Source: Arenicella chitinivorans | GTDB lineage: Bacteria > Pseudomonadota > Gammaproteobacteria > Arenicellales > Arenicellaceae | Assembly: GCF_014651515.1 (NCBI RefSeq) | Contig: NZ_BMXA01000010.1 | Location: 19,530-83,529 of the forward strand | Length of the DNA: 64,000 nucleotides | Reading direction: 5' to 3' | In this document: positions 57,398-64,000 of the stretch, piece by piece | Layout: each line of letters begins with the position of its first letter | Position numbering within the stretch: position 1 is the first letter of the stretch | Program-made: the position numbers and the translations under genes | Notes under the pieces: generated by a model | Seen by the model: only the letters and a program-made list of their open reading frames with translations | Told to the model about the DNA's origin: nothing | Database searches by the model: none

Positions 57398-60300
57398 TTA
57401 ATGAAAATTGCGCGATGCGGTTTTAAGCTCGGGCAGGGTATGGTCGAGCTGCTCGATGTAACCCGCCACCACATTGGCAACGCCATGCTGATGTTCTAAG
57501 GTGCCTTTAATGTAGAGAATGCGACCGGTGAGTATCTGTTGCCGAAAGCGCTCCTGGATTCCTTTCCACAGAACCACATTGATATTGCCGGTTTCATCTT
57601 CCAATGTCATAAAAATTACGCCGCTGGCGGTGCCAGGGCGTTGTCGCCCGGTCACCACGCCAGCAATTTCGATCATGCTGTTATTGCGTCGTGTTAGAAG
57701 TTGATCGGCCGAGATACAGCGGTTGAAAGGCGCTTGGTGGCGTAATAACTGCATTGGGTGATGCGACAAAGAAACGCCTCGCGCGTGCCGGTAGTCAGAC
57801 AATAGTTCTTCCACTGGCTGCAGTGGCCGAATAAAACTTGCCTTGTGTTGTTGCTGGGTGTGTAATCCATCGTCCAGTTGCAGCGATTGCCAATACGCTC
57901 GGCGTCGATTGCCTTCGAACTGGTGAAAGGCGTTGGCATTCACCAGTTTAGTCAGCTCGTCTTGCTGTAAAAGCTGGCGCTGTTTGACGTCATCCATGCC
58001 GATGAACGGACGTTGTCGACGCGCCGCTACCAGCTTGCTTGCTGAGATCTCCGAGACACCTTTAACTAAGCGCAAGCCCAAACGTAACGCGGGCGAGTCG
58101 GCAGCATAATGCTCCAGTGTGTGATCCCAGTCGCTGTGGTTAATACAAACTGGAAGCACCTGTACATTATGCCGACGGGCATCCTGCACCAATTGCGAGG
58201 GCGAGTAAAATCCCATCGGCTGGCTGTTCAGAATGCCAGCATAGAAGGCGGCCGGGTGATAGCACTTTAGCCACGCAGAAACATACACCAACAGCGCAAA
58301 GCTAGCCGAATGGGATTCTGGAAACCCATAACTCCCAAAGCCCTGAATCTGTTTGAATAAACGGTCTGCGAATTCGTGGCTGTGGCCGCGCCGCAACATG
58401 CCATCAATCAGCTTATCTTTAAACTGCGCGAGATTGCCATTTTTACCCCAGCTCGCCATTGCGCGCCGCAGATGATCGGCCTCACCACCACTGAATCCGG
58501 CAGCCACCATGGTAAGTTGAATCACTTGTTCCTGAAAAATCGGAATCCCCAACGTGCGCTCTAAAACCTGTTTGATTTCGGGAGAAGGGTAAGTCACGGC
58601 TTCTTCACCATTGCGGCGTTTTAAATACGGATGCACCATGTCGCCCTGAATGGGGCCGGGTCGTACAATGGCCACTTCAATCACTAGGTCATAAAAGCTG
58701 CGTGGTTTTAAACGTGGCAACATCGACATTTGCGCGCGCGACTCAACCTGAAACACACCAACACTGTCACCAGCGCACAGCATGTCGTACACGCGTGCGT
58801 CTTCTTTGGGAATGTCTTGCACTTTACTGATGGCTGGTTCATAGCGCTGGATCATCGCCATGGCGCGGCGAATGGCGCTCAGCATTCCTAAGCCAAGTAC
58901 GTCTACTTTAAGCAGGCCGAGAATTTCAATGTCGTACTTGTCCCACTGAATGATGGTGCGATCCGGCATGGCGGCGTTTTCGATCGGCACCAATGTGCTG
59001 GTTGGGCTGTGCGTGATCAAGAAGCCGCCAACATGTTGCGACAAGTGGCGTGGCGTGCCGATGATCTGTTTCGCGAGCTTAAAAAACTGCATGCTCAACG
59101 AACTGTCGAAGGTCATTTTTTGATCTCGCATGCGCTCCATCAACACATCAATTTTATCCCACCAGGCCATCGAACGATTAAGCTCATCAATAAAGTTGAG
59201 TGGCAGCCCCAGCGCTTTGCCAACATCCCGAATGGCACTTTTACGGCGGTAAGTAATCACGGTGGCGGTCAGAGCCGTGCGTTTGCGGGAGTACTTTTGA
59301 TAAATATACTGGATGACTTCTTCGCGCCGCTGACTTTCAAAGTCCACGTCAATGTCGGGCGGCTCGTTACGCTCTTTAGAAATAAAACGTTCAAACAAAA
59401 GCTGATTGGTCTCAGGGTCGATTTCCGTAATGTGTAAGCAGTAACACACCGCCGAGTTCGCCGCTGACCCTCGGCCCTGACACAGAATGTCTTGCGAGCG
59501 AGCAAAAGCAACAATGTCATACACAGTGAGAAAATAATATTCGTATTTCAACTCCTGAATCACGCCCAGCTCATACTCAATGATCTTGGCGGCTTTTTGG
59601 GGAATGCCGTCTGGCCATCGTTGTTCAGCGCCCTGATAAGTCAGTTCGCGTAAGTGCGCACTCGGCGTCATGCCATCGGGCACTACTTCGCGCGGGTATT
59701 CGTAGCGCAGTTCCTGCATTGAGAAATGACACAGGTCAGCAATTTTGACTGACTCTTCAAGCAGCGCAGGCGGGTACTGGTGCTGTAAAACGGGTAGGGG
59801 TTTTAAGTATCGCTCGGCATTTGATTGACGTGCTTTACCCAGCGCCTGAATCGTGGTGTTCAGGCGAATCGCCGTAAGTGTGTCTTGCAGTGGCTTGCGT
59901 TTTTTATGATGCATATGCACATCGTTGCAGGCCACCATGTTGAGTTTGCACTGCTGGCTTAATCGCTCGCAATACAAGTAATGCTGCTGGTCATTGCCTT
60001 GCCAGAACAGCTCAACGCCAAGCCACAAACGCTGCTTAAAATACCGGGCTAGCAGCTGACCGTGCTGCGTATCGAACTCATGCGATGATGGCAACCAAAT
60101 GGCCAGACAATGACGCAACCCAAACCGTAGATCATCAATCGATAAATTGTATTCCCCCTTGCGGCTACGGCGTCGGCCCTTGGTAATCAGAGCAGATATT
60201 TCGCTGTATGCACGACGGCTCGGTGCCAGCAATACTAGGCGCGCAGTCTGGTGTTCAATGGTGATTGTGAACTCACTGCCAACAATCAGCTTGATGCCGC

Positions 60301-60466
60301 ATTCCTCGCTGGCTTTATACGCCTTGACCAGTCCTGCAAATGAGCACTCGTCGGTAATCGCGATCGCCGAGTAACCTAATTCAGCCGCCTGATACACCAG
60401 CTCCTCTGGGCTCGACGCGCCGGTCAAGAACGTGTAATGCGACTTGGTATGGAGTTCGGCGAACAT
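57398..60466 (-). CDS. dnaE2: error-prone DNA polymerase DnaE2 (ImuC)
   Basis: 1022-aa C-family polymerase, normal length for DnaE2, so no sign of decay. PHP domain first (ELHTKSHYTFLTGASSPEEL, about 4-22). The palm has GRGSAANS (331-338) and the catalytic PDIDVDFE (370-377). Then RPGPIQGDMVHPYLKRR, FQEQVIQLTMVAAGFSGGEAD and a C-terminal OB-fold (VTGRQRPGTASGVIFMTLEDE in pieces). It performs SOS-induced mutagenic lesion bypass, usually with ImuA and ImuB. Here its ATG is 3 bp after the intI stop, with no imuA/imuB upstream. It therefore depends on the LexA-controlled intI promoter. Confidence 0.95.
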   Translation of the reverse strand: MFAELHTKSHYTFLTGASSPEELVYQAAELGYSAIAITDECSFAGLVKAYKASEECGIKLIVGSEFTITIEHQTARLVLLAPSRRAYSEISALITKGRRRSRKGEYNLSIDDLRFGLRHCLAIWLPSSHEFDTQHGQLLARYFKQRLWLGVELFWQGNDQQHYLYCERLSQQCKLNMVACNDVHMHHKKRKPLQDTLTAIRLNTTIQALGKARQSNAERYLKPLPVLQHQYPPALLEESVKIADLCHFSMQELRYEYPREVVPDGMTPSAHLRELTYQGAEQRWPDGIPQKAAKIIEYELGVIQELKYEYYFLTVYDIVAFARSQDILCQGRGSAANSAVCYCLHITEIDPETNQLLFERFISKERNEPPDIDVDFESQRREEVIQYIYQKYSRKRTALTATVITYRRKSAIRDVGKALGLPLNFIDELNRSMAWWDKIDVLMERMRDQKMTFDSSLSMQFFKLAKQIIGTPRHLSQHVGGFLITHSPTSTLVPIENAAMPDRTIIQWDKYDIEILGLLKVDVLGLGMLSAIRRAMAMIQRYEPAISKVQDIPKEDARVYDMLCAGDSVGVFQVESRAQMSMLPRLKPRSFYDLVIEVAIVRPGPIQGDMVHPYLKRRNGEEAVTYPSPEIKQVLERTLGIPIFQEQVIQLTMVAAGFSGGEADHLRRAMASWGKNGNLAQFKDKLIDGMLRRGHSHEFADRLFKQIQGFGSYGFPESHSASFALLVYVSAWLKCYHPAAFYAGILNSQPMGFYSPSQLVQDARRHNVQVLPVCINHSDWDHTLEHYAADSPALRLGLRLVKGVSEISASKLVAARRQRPFIGMDDVKQRQLLQQDELTKLVNANAFHQFEGNRRRAYWQSLQLDDGLHTQQQHKASFIRPLQPVEELLSDYRHARGVSLSHHPMQLLRHQAPFNRCISADQLLTRRNNSMIEIAGVVTGRQRPGTASGVIFMTLEDETGNINVVLWKGIQERFRQQILTGRILYIKGTLEHQHGVANVVAGYIEQLDHTLPELKTASRNFH

Positions 60467-60469
60467 GGT

Positions 60470-61438
60470 TTACACTGCCTTAAGCCGGTCGTACGGACTT
60501 AAAGTGCCTGCGAAATGCTTGCCAATAACATGAGTGTAAATTTGTGTGGTTGTCACATCTGAGTGGCCAAGTAACTCCTGCACGGTTCGAATATCGGTGC
60601 CAGCTTCAAGCAAATGCGTGGCAAAACTATGTCGAAATGTGTGACAGCTTACCCGTTTACTGATCGACGTATTACTCACTGCCAGCTTTAGCGACTTGCG
60701 TATTACCGACGTGTGCAGGTGGTGACGGCATAGCTTTTTATTAACAGGGTGGTGAGAAATCGTTGTAGACGGAAAAACAAACATCCAACCAGGCATTTTG
60801 AATGCGTTAGGGTACTTGCGGCTCAGTGAGTCAGGCAATGATGGACCCAGGTTTTGCGAATTGTCTTCTTTTTGAATAGACAATGAAGTACGCATTTGAG
60901 CCAGAACTGCATCTTGCAACTTATTGCTAAGAATAGTTACTCTGTCTTTGCCGCCTTTACCGTTACGAACAGTTAAAGCGTTGCGGTGAAAATCCAAATC
61001 TTGAATACGCAATCTTAAGCACTCGGAAACCCTTAAGCCGCTCCCATAAATCAACTCGACTACTAGCCGGTGGACTCCTTCTAGCTGGTTAATAATCAGC
61101 ATTACTTCGTCAACCGATAACACCGTTGGGAGGTGGCGAGGCCTGGTAGCATATTTAAACCCCAAAGCCCCCAATGGTTGTTCTAAATACTTGTTGTACA
61201 GAAAGCTCAGCGCATTTAAAGCTACTTTTTGAGTATTGACGCTTACATTCCGCGTAGATGCCAAATAGTCCAAATACGCGACAACTTCAGCTGCCCCCAT
61301 TTCTTTAGGGTGGCGGTATTTATGAAAACGAATAAAAGAAGCAATCCATACAAGATAAGTCTTCTCCGTTCGAATACTGTAACCACGAAGTCTCATCGCT
61401 CTCCGAATAGATCCCAAAAAAGGGCTTTTTGTTTTCAT
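60470..61438 (-). CDS. intI: integron integrase (IntI, tyrosine recombinase)
   Basis: 322 aa. Catalytic residues: Arg136 (YGSGLRVSECLRLR), Lys164 (GKGGKDRVT), His266/Arg269 (HTFRHSFATHLL), His292 (LLGHSDV) and Tyr301 (IYTHV). The IntI-specific insert is clear at about 204-224 (SLSRKYPNA...GWMFVFPS), which separates it from XerC/D. It exchanges attI and attC sites to capture and shuffle cassettes. The ATG at 61438 lies 18 bp from a perfect LexA box. Transcribed away from the cassettes, as usual. The next gene on its strand is dnaE2, 3 bp on. Confidence 0.97.
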   Translation of the reverse strand: MKTKSPFLGSIRRAMRLRGYSIRTEKTYLVWIASFIRFHKYRHPKEMGAAEVVAYLDYLASTRNVSVNTQKVALNALSFLYNKYLEQPLGALGFKYATRPRHLPTVLSVDEVMLIINQLEGVHRLVVELIYGSGLRVSECLRLRIQDLDFHRNALTVRNGKGGKDRVTILSNKLQDAVLAQMRTSLSIQKEDNSQNLGPSLPDSLSRKYPNAFKMPGWMFVFPSTTISHHPVNKKLCRHHLHTSVIRKSLKLAVSNTSISKRVSCHTFRHSFATHLLEAGTDIRTVQELLGHSDVTTTQIYTHVIGKHFAGTLSPYDRLKAV

Positions 61439-61456
61439 TACTAATCGTCCATGATG

Positions 61457-61472
61457 CTGTATAAATAAACAG
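61457..61472 (-). promoter_or_regulatory. LexA box at the intI promoter
   Basis: CTGTTTATTTATACAG on the minus strand, exactly CTGT-N8-ACAG. It sits between the -10 and the intI start codon, where LexA would block transcription. Confidence 0.93.
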
Positions 61473-61500
61473 TATATTTTAAAAATGCCGTTTTATACAA
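61471..61500 (-). promoter_or_regulatory. probable promoter of the intI-dnaE2 operon
   Basis: On the minus strand TTGTAT (61500-61495), 18-bp spacer, TATACT (61476-61471). The -10 overlaps the LexA box by two bases. Confidence 0.65.
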
Positions 61501-61755
61501 GCCTAATCTAAGAATATTTACGCGCACATATTTTTATCTCGATTGAAAAAAACATTGATAAACAATAGCTTACAAATCCGTTGTCTAGAATAATGCGCAC
61601 TGCTACCATGATATATGAGCACGCTCATTTACACGGAATCAATGGAGAGTAGTATTGAACATTAAGTTAGTAAAAACAGTCACTTGCAAAGCAAAGTGTA
61701 GAAACCTTGTCCAGTGCATACGCGCATGCACAGAATTAAGCTGTTAGGTCTACCT

Positions 61756-62181
61756 ATGAATATTCCCAGTTTTCCGACGGATAATCTCTACAAATTTTTA
61801 GCTATTTCAGGAACTTTAATCGTAATTTCTATTTTAGCCTTTGGGTATCAGACGCTGTATGAGTTAGAAACAAAAATGGCAGTTAATAAAGGCGATATAG
61901 CTATTATTGATCAGACAATAGAGAGAATTAAAAATAAAGAAAAAGTTAGTGACGAAGAGTTGGAAAAAATATACTCATTAAGCTTAGATTCATTGAGAAT
62001 TTCTACAATTAACAATGAACTGGCTCTCGTAAACCAAAAGTTTTTTGCGCGAACAACTGGCGGTATGATTCTTGGTCTAATATTAATGTTAGTTGGATTT
62101 AGCCTTTGGTATTCAAGAGTTCAAGTCTATCAAGACATCGTTTTAGCAAAGAAAATAAGTTCAAAACCAGATGATACCTAA
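61756..62181 (+). CDS. cassette 1 protein, two-helix membrane protein of unknown function
   Basis: 141 aa from the ATG 12 bp inside the cassette. Membrane helices at about 14-34 and 97-118 enclose a charged, coiled-coil-like stretch (ETKMAVNKGDIAII ... KNKEKVSDEELEKIYSL). No Cys or catalytic motif. The stop TAA lies within the attC R'' box. No family recognised. Confidence 0.75.
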   Translation: MNIPSFPTDNLYKFLAISGTLIVISILAFGYQTLYELETKMAVNKGDIAIIDQTIERIKNKEKVSDEELEKIYSLSLDSLRISTINNELALVNQKFFARTTGGMILGLILMLVGFSLWYSRVQVYQDIVLAKKISSKPDDT

Positions 62182-62256
62182 CAAGCTCAAAAACTCACGT
62201 TCACTTCGTTCTCTCGGACGCGCAAAAAACGCGCGCCCGTTTTAAGGGCGTTAGGT
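62176..62256 (+). repeat. attC site 1
   Basis: 81 bp, R'' ACCTAAC (62176-62182) to R' GTTAGGT (62250-62256). The middle contains TCGGACGCG and CGCGCGCCCGTTTT, also found in sites 4 and 5. Confidence 0.9.
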
Positions 62257-62578
62257 GTGTCCTGTCTATTTAGCTAAACCAGTCGTTGATAATAAGTTTA
62301 TTGTTGGTGCAAGTTTCCGTAGGTGAGGCAGTCTAGAAAACTGATTCATCGTTGTAAGTTAAGTATTTATATCGTTTTGGTCGAACAGCATTTTTATCAC
62401 TAAACGAATTCTGATAGTCTGGTTGAGTAAACAAAAGAAATGGTTTTGTTCTCTGGAGACAAAAGGAAGTGCATCAAATCATCAAAAAAGTCACACCACC
62501 TAACAAGGCGTCAAAGTTCACTCCGCCAACAAGTTGGCTCCGCGGGACGGCTGCTTCGCGCCGCCCCTTGGCTTAGCG
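62251..62578 (+). mobile_element. cassette 2, no convincing ORF
   Basis: 328 bp. Longest plus-strand frame is about 48 codons and mainly runs through the attC; a minus-strand frame of about 27 codons is also weak. May be an RNA, promoter or regulatory cassette, or a decayed gene. Confidence 0.7.
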
Positions 62579-62584
62579 TTAAAT
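62498..62584 (+). repeat. attC site 2
   Basis: 87 bp, R'' ACCTAAC and R' GTTAAAT. The R' belongs to the next cassette (TTAAAT), hence the mismatch with R''. Body differs from sites 1, 4 and 5. Confidence 0.88.
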
Positions 62585-62603
62585 AGCAATCGAGACTCGG
62601 GCA

Positions 62604-62882
62604 ATGTCAGAAGTTAAAGTTGAATTGGCTGGTGAAATGCCGCCCTTTTATGATATCGCCGAATTCTTATGGGGCAAGGGTGTTGATATTGATTCAGATG
62701 GAAATTCAGATCATCCTAGTTCAACTACTTGGAGTGAATTGACAATCATTCTACGCAGTGATTTGTCTCAAAGAGTAGATATTGATCCTGCTGAAGATGG
62801 AAGCCTGAAGGTAAGCTCACAAAACGGCGAGTTATTGTCTAGGGTCATATCATATTTGCGGAACTGCGGATCTATCAAATGA
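62604..62882 (+). CDS. cassette 3 protein, unknown function
   Basis: 92 aa, acidic, no signal or membrane part. Pattern WSELTIILRSDLSQRVDIDP is seen in small immunity-like or housekeeping hypothetical proteins, but I cannot name one. Starts 25 bp inside the cassette. Confidence 0.7.
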   Translation: MSEVKVELAGEMPPFYDIAEFLWGKGVDIDSDGNSDHPSSTTWSELTIILRSDLSQRVDIDPAEDGSLKVSSQNGELLSRVISYLRNCGSIK

Positions 62883-62889
62883 GTTCAGC

Positions 62890-63000
62890 ATTTAACAAAG
62901 CAAGGCAATCTGACAGCTTACACTCCGCTTGTTTTTGTGCGCGAAAATATTCGCACAAAAACAAGCTCCATTACAGCTGCAGTTGCTTGCGGCGTTAGGT
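62890..63000 (+). repeat. attC site 3, with a long hairpin arm
   Basis: 111 bp, R'' ATTTAAC (62890-62896), R' GTTAGGT (62994-63000). The variable arm is a perfect 15-bp hairpin (62927-62941 with 62952-62966) and a 10-nt loop. R'' pairs with its own cassette's TTAAAT start. Confidence 0.9.
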
Positions 63001-63002
63001 AT

Positions 63003-63404
63003 ATGGCGAAAAACATCTACCTTTCATTTGTATTCATCATATCCTTATCTGGTTGTTTCGGTGAATGCGGTTATCGAGATCAAGTAGAGCTTGTGGAATC
63101 TCTCTCTCAAGAAGGGTTATCCTTACTCTATGAAGAAGTAAATTTACTTTCGCAAAAAAGCGGTGAGTTTAAAAAAACTTTAAGAGCAAAAGACATATCG
63201 GCAAACTCTGCTGAACTGTCAAAATTGTCATTTACACTTATTAGGCTTCAAAATGAAAGGGCGAATTTGATGCTCGGGGGCTGCGTTGATAATAAAGCAT
63301 ACCTTCATTTTAAAGGTTTTAATGAAAGCGAAAAATCTATAATACTAACTGAAGGTGAACATTCAACTTACAGAGAAGTGGTCTTATGGCGTGCAGCAGA
63401 TTAA
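63003..63404 (+). CDS. cassette 4 putative lipoprotein
   Basis: 133 aa. Signal sequence and lipobox LSGC at about residue 17, followed by a charged helical stretch (about 30-85) and a C-terminal part with one Cys (GGCVDNK). Starts 8 bp inside the cassette. Unknown family. Confidence 0.72.
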   Translation: MAKNIYLSFVFIISLSGCFGECGYRDQVELVESLSQEGLSLLYEEVNLLSQKSGEFKKTLRAKDISANSAELSKLSFTLIRLQNERANLMLGGCVDNKAYLHFKGFNESEKSIILTEGEHSTYREVVLWRAAD

Positions 63405-63405
63405 T

Positions 63406-63477
63406 ACCTAACAAGGCAAAAAACTTCACGCCTTCGGCTCGGACGCGTTGCCCGCGCCCGTTTTTGCGGCGTTAGGT
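63406..63477 (+). repeat. attC site 4
   Basis: 72 bp, ACCTAAC to GTTAGGT. Shares TCGGACGCG and GCGCCCGTTTT with sites 1 and 5. Confidence 0.9.
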
Positions 63478-63490
63478 TTACTGAAGATCT

Positions 63491-63805
63491 ATGGCTGATT
63501 TAGCACCAGAGCAAAGTTCTAGATTTGAATCTCAAGAAGATATTGATATCGTTCAAGCGCTATCTGAATCAGAAGTTAAATTAATAGATGGTTGGCTCAT
63601 GTCTTTTGCTACAAATAATTATCAAAAAGTGGCAATGCTCGTAGCAAAATCGTTAAGCCTATCTCATGAAAATAAGCTATTAACTGATGTTCCAGACATC
63701 TACTTTGGAATAAGAGTTGAAGTACTGGTAGATAACCAGCTCCTAGAAGGAGAAGGTGATTTAACTAAAATGCGGTCTAGTGAGGTGCGTCTTGCAAGTC
63801 ATTAA
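63491..63805 (+). CDS. cassette 5 protein, DUF3658-like
   Basis: 104 aa. IDGWLMSFATNNYQKVAMLV then FGIRVEVLVDNQLLEGEGDL and MRSSEVRL match the helical DUF3658 C-terminus pattern I recall. No signal. Function unknown. Starts 20 bp inside the cassette. Confidence 0.68.
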   Translation: MADLAPEQSSRFESQEDIDIVQALSESEVKLIDGWLMSFATNNYQKVAMLVAKSLSLSHENKLLTDVPDIYFGIRVEVLVDNQLLEGEGDLTKMRSSEVRLASH

Positions 63806-63816
63806 TCCTAATCGAA

Positions 63817-63897
63817 ACCTAACAAGTCAAAACACTATCACTCACTACGTTCGCTTGGACGCGTAAAAGACGCGCGCCCGTGTTTGAGGCGTTAGGT
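63817..63897 (+). repeat. attC site 5
   Basis: 81 bp, ACCTAAC to GTTAGGT. Body like sites 1 and 4 (TTGGACGCG, CGCGCGCCCGTGTTT). Confidence 0.9.
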
Positions 63898-63901
63898 ATA
63901 T

Positions 63902-64000
63902 ATGATTGCTGTTAATAGTAGATACTCCAACTTTAAAGCCCCACTTCTTTATAAAAAGTATTTTTGGGCTAGTCTTTCTGAATTCGAACTGAAAGCACTC
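63902..64000 (+). CDS. cassette 6 protein, cut by the window edge
   Basis: Opens ATG 10 bp inside the cassette; 33 codons are visible (MIAVNSRYSNFKAPLLYKKY then FWASLSEFELKAL). No stop before the window end. Too short for a family call. Confidence 0.6.
   Translation, partial: MIAVNSRYSNFKAPLLYKKYFWASLSEFELKAL

Larger units (their letters stand above)
61439..61749 (+). other. integron spacer with attI recombination site
   Basis: 305 bp between intI and the first cassette. The core GTTAGGT is at 61743-61749, with crossover after G61743. Upstream of it sits a near-perfect palindrome, GTGCAT-ACGCGC-ATGCAC (61714-61731). A weak cassette promoter candidate is TTGTCT-N17-TACCAT (61581-61609). The left edge of attI cannot be fixed by eye. 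Confidence 0.75.
60470..64000 (+). mobile_element. chromosomal integron (intI, attI, five whole cassettes plus one cut by the window edge)
   Basis: intI on the minus strand; cassettes start at 61744, 62251, 62579, 62995, 63472 and 63892, all oriented away from intI. Each starts with TTRRRY and ends with an attC. Cassette DNA is visibly AT-richer than the housekeeping genes. More cassettes may lie past 64000. Confidence 0.93.

Noticed and set aside
62440..62585. 48-codon frame in cassette 2
   Set aside because: Most of it is the attC itself, a frequent artefact; no good ribosome binding site.
62937..63002. N-terminal extension of the cassette 4 frame
   Set aside because: These codons lie within attC3 of the previous cassette; the true start is at 63003 inside cassette 4.

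Overview
The window is a 64 kb piece of a gammaproteobacterial chromosome, probably from a free-living, perhaps marine, aerobic heterotroph. The best evidence is the conserved run tsaE-amiB-mutL-miaA-hfq-hflX-hflK-hflC-hisZ-purA-rnr-rlmB, together with coaBC-dut/radC-rpmBG and sucAB-gltA. I cannot name the genus from sequence alone. Only the start of sucB (left edge) and the last cassette gene (right edge) are cut.

Layout. 1-5.7 kb: TCA cycle genes sucB (partial), sucA and gltA, all on the minus strand and with no sdh genes between them. 5.9-9.4 kb: coaBC-dut facing away from radC and rpmB-rpmG. 9.5-13.3 kb, minus strand: a secreted EndA-type nuclease with extra domains, queG, and a small Zur-box unit made of a truncated COG0523 GTPase and a MerC-like membrane protein. 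13.5-28.4 kb: the housekeeping run named above. 28.5-35.1 kb: a lipoprotein, a membrane-bound AraC regulator, a membrane-anchored amidohydrolase, folE and an RND-family protein. 35.1-46.6 kb: a fatty acid/CoA island with crotonases, thiolase, an FadJ-type multifunctional enzyme, two HSL-type hydrolases, an LCAD-like acyl-CoA dehydrogenase, alpha-methylacyl-CoA racemase and an AraC regulator. 46.6-57.3 kb: an HMCES/YedK protein, a small protein, a glycosyltransferase-like protein, XdhC-MocA, a GNAT, YbaK, YggU, an IPMS/citramalate synthase, leuD-leuC with a divergent LysR gene, and a periplasmic glutathione peroxidase.

57.4-64 kb is the most unusual part: a chromosomal integron. The integrase gene intI lies 3 bp upstream of dnaE2 (imuC), the error-prone polymerase gene, on the same strand. 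A perfect 16-bp LexA box (CTGT-N8-ACAG) overlaps the intI promoter. The SOS response should therefore co-express the cassette-shuffling recombinase and a mutagenic polymerase. imuA and imuB, the usual neighbours of dnaE2, are absent; intI occupies their place. On the other side of attI are five complete cassettes and the start of a sixth, with five attC sites (one cassette has no convincing ORF). Cassette edges are confirmed because each cassette's first bases are complementary to its own R'' box.

A second regulatory signal is a 41-bp element found upstream of both the thiolase operon and the acyl-CoA dehydrogenase/racemase operon (30 of 41 positions identical, no gaps). It contains TGTC(C/T)AT and TGTCATT half-sites 22 bp apart, with similarly spaced -35/-10 boxes just downstream. 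It probably binds the AraC regulator encoded divergently from the thiolase and ties the island into one regulon, plausibly for methyl-branched acyl chains.
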